From Deltaproteobacteria bacterium (GTDB taxonomy: Bacteria > JAEEML01): DNA of 9,841 bases. Positions within the stretch are counted from its first letter, which is position 1; the number at the start of each line of letters is the position of its first letter. The translations under genes and the position numbers were made by a program. Location: positions 1 to 9,841 of the forward strand of contig JAEEML010000177.1 of the NCBI GenBank assembly GCA_016283195.1, in the 5' to 3' direction. The notes under the pieces were generated by a model that had not been told where the DNA came from, did not search any database, and was given only the letters and a program-made list of their open reading frames with translations. This document shows positions 6,869 through 9,841 of the stretch, in pieces.

Positions 6869-7393
6869 ATGCGCCTTTTGTTTTTGGTTCTTTTGATTTT
6901 GTCTTGCCCGGCTACTCTTTTTGCCCAGTCAAAGCACCAGGAGGCCAACACCATTGCCGTTGACGACCCTTATATTTTTGCTCCGTCCTGGAGCCAAAAA
7001 GATGAAGACAAAATCATTAAAGCCTATATTGATGCGCTCAAAAAGGAACCGCGCCTTTTGTGGCATAGTCGCATTTTTATCTGGGACTTTATTGATAAAA
7101 GTGGCGAACTTATAGACACCGAGCACCTAAAAAAACGCCTTCTAGCGGAGCTCACCAAGGCCTTTCCGCAAAAGCGCTTCTTTTTCAAAGGCTATGGCTC
7201 GCTCATTATCCACGGTCAAATTGAAATGGATATGAAAGAAGTCGATGGCTCAATTCATAAAAATTTTACCATTTGGTTAAAAGCCATCAACAGCGACATT
7301 CCCATGAAGCAAGTATGGTCTAAAAAAATAACATTTACCCATAGTTATATTATTCCTGAATACCGCGTCGGTATCATTGAAGATGCCCGCTGA
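6869..7393 (+). CDS. Small exported protein resembling LpoB/CsgG-like fold
   Basis: This 174-residue protein has an N-terminal export signal: Arg2, a hydrophobic stretch to about residue 19, and a likely signal peptidase I cut after Ala19 (LFA-Q). Cys13 follows 'LILS' and could be a lipobox, but only 12 residues precede it, so I prefer the secreted form. The mature part reads like LpoB, the outer-membrane lipoprotein that activates class A penicillin-binding proteins. A beta strand 'SRIFIWDFIDKSGE' (67-80) leads into 'IDTEHLKKRLLAELTKAF' (82-99), then 'LIIHGQIE' (112-119) and 'FTIWLKAINSD', with 'VWSKKITF' (149-156). LpoB-family proteins share this order (INT..L, L.G.I, W..EI). The identity is inferred from pattern only, and low-level similarity to other CsgG-like proteins is equally possible. 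A strong ribosome binding site (GGGAGGAG, 6852-6859) supports the start. prfC follows 12 bp later. Confidence 0.75.
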   Translation: MRLLFLVLLILSCPATLFAQSKHQEANTIAVDDPYIFAPSWSQKDEDKIIKAYIDALKKEPRLLWHSRIFIWDFIDKSGELIDTEHLKKRLLAELTKAFPQKRFFFKGYGSLIIHGQIEMDMKEVDGSIHKNFTIWLKAINSDIPMKQVWSKKITFTHSYIIPEYRVGIIEDAR

Positions 7394-7405
7394 AAAATTA
7401 AGAAA

Positions 7406-8992
7406 ATGAGTAAAGAACAAGATAGAGAAATCGCCAAAAGGCGCACCTTTGGTATAATAAGCCACCCCGATGCCGGAAAAACCACCTTGACCGAAAAACT
7501 GCTTCTCTTTTCCGGCGCTATTCAGCTGGCCGGGGCTATTAAATCGCGCAAATCGGAGCGCCATGCCACCAGCGACTGGATGGCCATTGAGCAGGAGCGC
7601 GGTATTTCCGTCACCAGCTCGGTGATGAAGGTAGTTTATGGCGATTATGAGATAAATCTTTTGGATACTCCCGGCCACATGGACTTTTCCGAAGATACTT
7701 ACCGCGTTTTAACGGCTGTTGACAGCGCCATTATGGTGATTGACAGCGCCAAAGGCGTAGAAACGCAGACGCGCAAACTGATGGAAGTCTGCAGAATGCG
7801 CAATACGCCCATCATCACTTTTATCAATAAGCTGGATAGAGAGGGCAAAACGCCGCTCGAACTTTTGTCTGATATTGAAGATACGCTGCAAATCGAGTGC
7901 GCGCCCATGAGCTGGCCCATCGGCATGGGTAAGCTCTTTAAGGGCACATATAACCTCTTTCGCCATGAGCTGAACCTCTTTACTCCCAGCCTTGACCATG
8001 TAACCAACGATATTGTGCACATTAGCGACCTTAATTCACCAGAGCTCGATAAGCACTTGGGCAGCCAAGCAGATGATCTTAGAGAAGATGTGGCTCTGCT
8101 TGAGGGCGCGGCTAACCCCTTTAATTTAGATGATTATTTAAAAGGGAGCCAGACGCCGGTCTTTTTTGGCAGTGCCTTAAATAACTTTGGCGTAAAGGAG
8201 CTCCTTGACACCTTTTGCGAAATAGCGCCCCCGCCGCAGCCGCGGCCCACGACAACGCGCCTGGTAGATCCGCACGAGGAGCAATTTAGCGGTTTTGTCT
8301 TTAAAATTCAGGCTAATATGGATCCGGCCCACCACGACCGCATTGCCTTTATGCGCGTCTGTTCCGGCCGTTTTTACCGCGGCATGAAAGCTAAGCACCA
8401 CCGCCTGGGTAAAGAGGCCCTCTTTGCCAATCCTACCATCTTTATGGCGCAAGACCGCACTTTGGTGGAAGAGGCCTGGCCGGGCGATATTGTGGGTATT
8501 CATAATCACGGCTCCATTAAAATCGGCGATACCTTTAGCGATAAAGAGCCCTTAAAATTCACCGGTATTCCCAACTTTGCTCCGGAGCAGTTCAGAGTGG
8601 TGCGCTTAAAATCGCCGCTTAGAGCCAAGCAGCTGCAAAACGGCCTTATGCAGCTGGCCGAAGAGGGAGCAGTACAGGTTTTTAGGCCGCTAATCGGCAA
8701 TGATTACATCTTGGGTGCGGTGGGTGTTCTCCAGTTTGAAGTAACGGTAGCGCGCCTCAAAAATGAATATAATGTGGATGCCACTTATGAGAGCACCTCT
8801 TTTGCCACCGCCCGCTGGGTGAGTGCCGATGATCCCAAAGATTTGGCCGAATTTAAAAAGGCCAACGAATCGGCGCTGGCTCACGATGCCGAGGGCGACC
8901 TCACCTACCTCTCCACCAGTGAGTGGCACCTGGGCTATATTATGAAAGAGTGGCCCAAAATTAAGTTTGCCAAAGTTAAAGAAAGAGAATAA
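7406..8992 (+). CDS. prfC: Peptide chain release factor 3 (RF3)
   Basis: RF3 is a cytoplasmic translational GTPase that removes RF1 or RF2 from the ribosome after peptide release. At 528 residues it matches the usual length (E. coli about 529). All G motifs are present: P-loop SHPDAGKT (19-26), switch I RGISVTSS (65-72), DTPGH (87-91) with the catalytic His91, NKLD (141-144) and GSAL (255-258). The RF3-type segments '[20 protein letters not shown]' and 'EGAVQVFRP' distinguish it from EF-G and LepA. Domains II and III follow to the C-terminus, ending '[12 protein letters not shown]'. The ATG at 7406 comes 12 bp after the previous stop, with only a poor purine run (AAGAAA) as ribosome binding site. 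Translation may therefore depend on coupling to the upstream gene. The protein appears intact, and I am confident of its identity. Confidence 0.97.
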   Translation: MSKEQDREIAKRRTFGIISHPDAGKTTLTEKLLLFSGAIQLAGAIKSRKSERHATSDWMAIEQERGISVTSSVMKVVYGDYEINLLDTPGHMDFSEDTYRVLTAVDSAIMVIDSAKGVETQTRKLMEVCRMRNTPIITFINKLDREGKTPLELLSDIEDTLQIECAPMSWPIGMGKLFKGTYNLFRHELNLFTPSLDHVTNDIVHISDLNSPELDKHLGSQADDLREDVALLEGAANPFNLDDYLKGSQTPVFFGSALNNFGVKELLDTFCEIAPPPQPRPTTTRLVDPHEEQFSGFVFKIQANMDPAHHDRIAFMRVCSGRFYRGMKAKHHRLGKEALFANPTIFMAQDRTLVEEAWPGDIVGIHNHGSIKIGDTFSDKEPLKFTGIPNFAPEQFRVVRLKSPLRAKQLQNGLMQLAEEGAVQVFRPLIGNDYILGAVGVLQFEVTVARLKNEYNVDATYESTSFATARWVSADDPKDLAEFKKANESALAHDAEGDLTYLSTSEWHLGYIMKEWPKIKFAKVKERE

Positions 8993-9023
8993 GCGCCTGA
9001 CCTGACACTTCAAAAACCAATAA

Positions 9024-9047
9024 AAATAGTAGAATAGGCTACTATTT
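9024..9047. promoter_or_regulatory. 9 bp inverted repeat overlapping the lipoprotein -35 box
   Basis: AAATAGTAG (9024-9032) and CTACTATTT (9039-9047) are perfect inverted repeats with a 6 bp spacer (AATAGG). The right arm overlaps the first two bases of the -35 box TTGATA. This is the position of a repressor operator. It could instead end prfC transcription, but the stem is A/T-rich and no T-run follows, so the operator reading is slightly preferred. A regulator is not visible in the window. Confidence 0.5.
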
Positions 9048-9074
9048 GATAAACCATTAAAACAGATGTATAAT
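9046..9074 (+). promoter_or_regulatory. Strong sigma70-type promoter of the lipoprotein gene
   Basis: TTGATA (9046-9051; 5/6) and a perfect TATAAT (9069-9074) are spaced by exactly 17 bp. Transcription should begin near 9081, giving a leader of about 30 nt with AAGGAG at 9101-9106. This is the best promoter in the window. Confidence 0.8.
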
Positions 9075-9080
9075 AGAATT

Positions 9081-9098
9081 AGGCTGCGTTAGCAGCTT
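9081..9098 (+). other. 5' leader stem-loop at the predicted transcript start
   Basis: AGGCTGC (9081-9087) pairs with GCAGCTT (9092-9098) through seven pairs including one G-U, with a GTTA loop. It starts about at the expected first transcribed base and ends three bases before the AAGGAG ribosome binding site. A 5'-terminal hairpin can stabilise an mRNA, and that use here is inference. Confidence 0.45.
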
Positions 9099-9111
9099 GA
9101 AAGGAGCCAAT

Positions 9112-9841
9112 ATGCTATATAAATCTTTTAATCCTTACTATCTGCTTGGTAGTGCGGCCCTTTTAACATGCGCTCTCGGCGCTTTTGGCTGCAGCAGTAA
9201 GGTCATAGTCGGTGAAAACGGCCTGGATGCCCTAATAAGCATTACGGACGATACTTCTACCGATAACTGCGTAGCCGGCGGCCTCAAAATCGAAAACGGC
9301 CTGGACATTAATAAAAACGGTGTTCTCGATAAAGAAGAGATAGAGCCCGCTAATACCCGCTATCTTTGCAACGGCGTCAGCGGTGCAGCCGGCGAGCAGG
9401 GAACAAGCGGCCAGAATGTTCTGGTAAATACCGCTACCTTTGCTCCCGGCGACGAGGGCGAGAACTGCCTTATGGCCGGCGGCATCAAGATTGAAAGCGG
9501 CTTTGATACAAATAGCGACGGCGTCTTGGAAGCCGAAGAAATCATCGCCGAAAATACTATGTATATCTGCCACGGCAGCCAAGGTGAGCAGGGAAATTCC
9601 GGCACCAGTGCCAGTATTAAAACAACACCGGAGCCCATAGGCCCTAACTGCGCAAACGGCGGCGTTATGGTGGAAATTCTCTTAAACGGCGAGGCTATGA
9701 CCGATGAAACCACTTATATATGCAACGGCAATCAAGGCTTACAAGGCGAGCAGGGAATAGCCGGCCACAATATGCTGATAAAAACCACCCAGTTTGCCGC
9801 CGGAGCCGAGGGCAGTAATTGCAGTGAAGGCGGCGGCGTTA
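9112..9841 (+). CDS. Lipoprotein with Cys/EF-hand/Gly-X-Y repeats (DUF7151-like), 3' end missing
   Basis: The 243 visible residues start with a lipoprotein signal: Lys4, a hydrophobic core and the lipobox GAFGC at 23-27, with Cys27 as the lipidated residue and Ser after it, suggesting outer-membrane sorting. Repeats follow at about 41-100, 101-165 and 166-218, with another beginning at 219. Each complete repeat has a Cys-x3-Gly-Gly or Cys-x2-Gly-Gly start, then '[YM].C.G' and Gly-X-Y triplets such as GAAGEQG. Repeats 1 and 2 contain EF-hand-like loops DINKNGVLDKEE (65-76) and DTNSDGVLEAEE (132-143) that keep calcium-ligand positions. This resembles the DUF7151 repeat proteins I associate with Myxococcota relatives. 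The ATG follows AAGGAG with a 5-base gap. It is probably a cell-surface adhesive or structural protein, but the role is unknown. The frame stays open to the edge. Confidence 0.9.
   Translation, partial: MLYKSFNPYYLLGSAALLTCALGAFGCSSKVIVGENGLDALISITDDTSTDNCVAGGLKIENGLDINKNGVLDKEEIEPANTRYLCNGVSGAAGEQGTSGQNVLVNTATFAPGDEGENCLMAGGIKIESGFDTNSDGVLEAEEIIAENTMYICHGSQGEQGNSGTSASIKTTPEPIGPNCANGGVMVEILLNGEAMTDETTYICNGNQGLQGEQGIAGHNMLIKTTQFAAGAEGSNCSEGGGV

Overview
The window looks like chromosomal sequence from an uncultivated Gram-negative bacterium, most likely of the Myxococcota/Deltaproteobacteria type. This rests on family resemblance only. The MinD-like ATPase has the 'VDADLGGANLH' and 'YLGGLPYEPEVW' style seen in delta-proteobacterial P-loop proteins. 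The right edge carries a lipoprotein with repeats of a Cys-rich, EF-hand-like and Gly-X-Y type (DUF7151-like). The left edge joins EGF-like cysteine repeats to a FISUMP domain. Signal-peptide and lipobox proteins and a probable LpoB-type envelope protein fit a diderm cell. I cannot fix the lineage more precisely without a search.

Layout, left to right: (1) the 3' part of a Cys-rich/FISUMP surface protein (+, cut by the window edge). (2) A MinD/FlhG-type ATPase on the minus strand, ending 8 bp from gene 1. (3) A divergent promoter region of about 170 bp with A/T tracts. (4) Two tandem flotillin-like SPFH membrane proteins (+), clearly paralogous and 26 bp apart. (5) After a 98 bp gap, a large single-pass TPR protein with an Ala/Pro linker built from 57 bp tandem repeats carrying Asn-Pro-Phe motifs. 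(6) A small secreted protein resembling the LpoB/CsgG-like fold. (7) prfC (peptide chain release factor 3), 12 bp downstream and probably cotranscribed. (8) A strong sigma70-type promoter with an inverted repeat over its -35 box, driving a lipoprotein that runs off the right edge.

Genes 2 to 6 share a cell-envelope and membrane-organisation theme: a positioning-type ATPase, two flotillin-like scaffolds, a membrane-anchored TPR scaffold and a possible penicillin-binding-protein activator. It is an inference, not something the sequence proves, that they act together. Supporting it, I find three similarly built promoter candidates (ahead of the first SPFH gene, the TPR gene and the LpoB-like gene) with 17 bp spacers and a shared G-[TG]-C-C segment just after the -10 box. 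prfC is an ordinary housekeeping gene. I see no tRNA, rRNA, CRISPR array, insertion sequence or phage gene. No gene-free stretch exceeds 170 bp.
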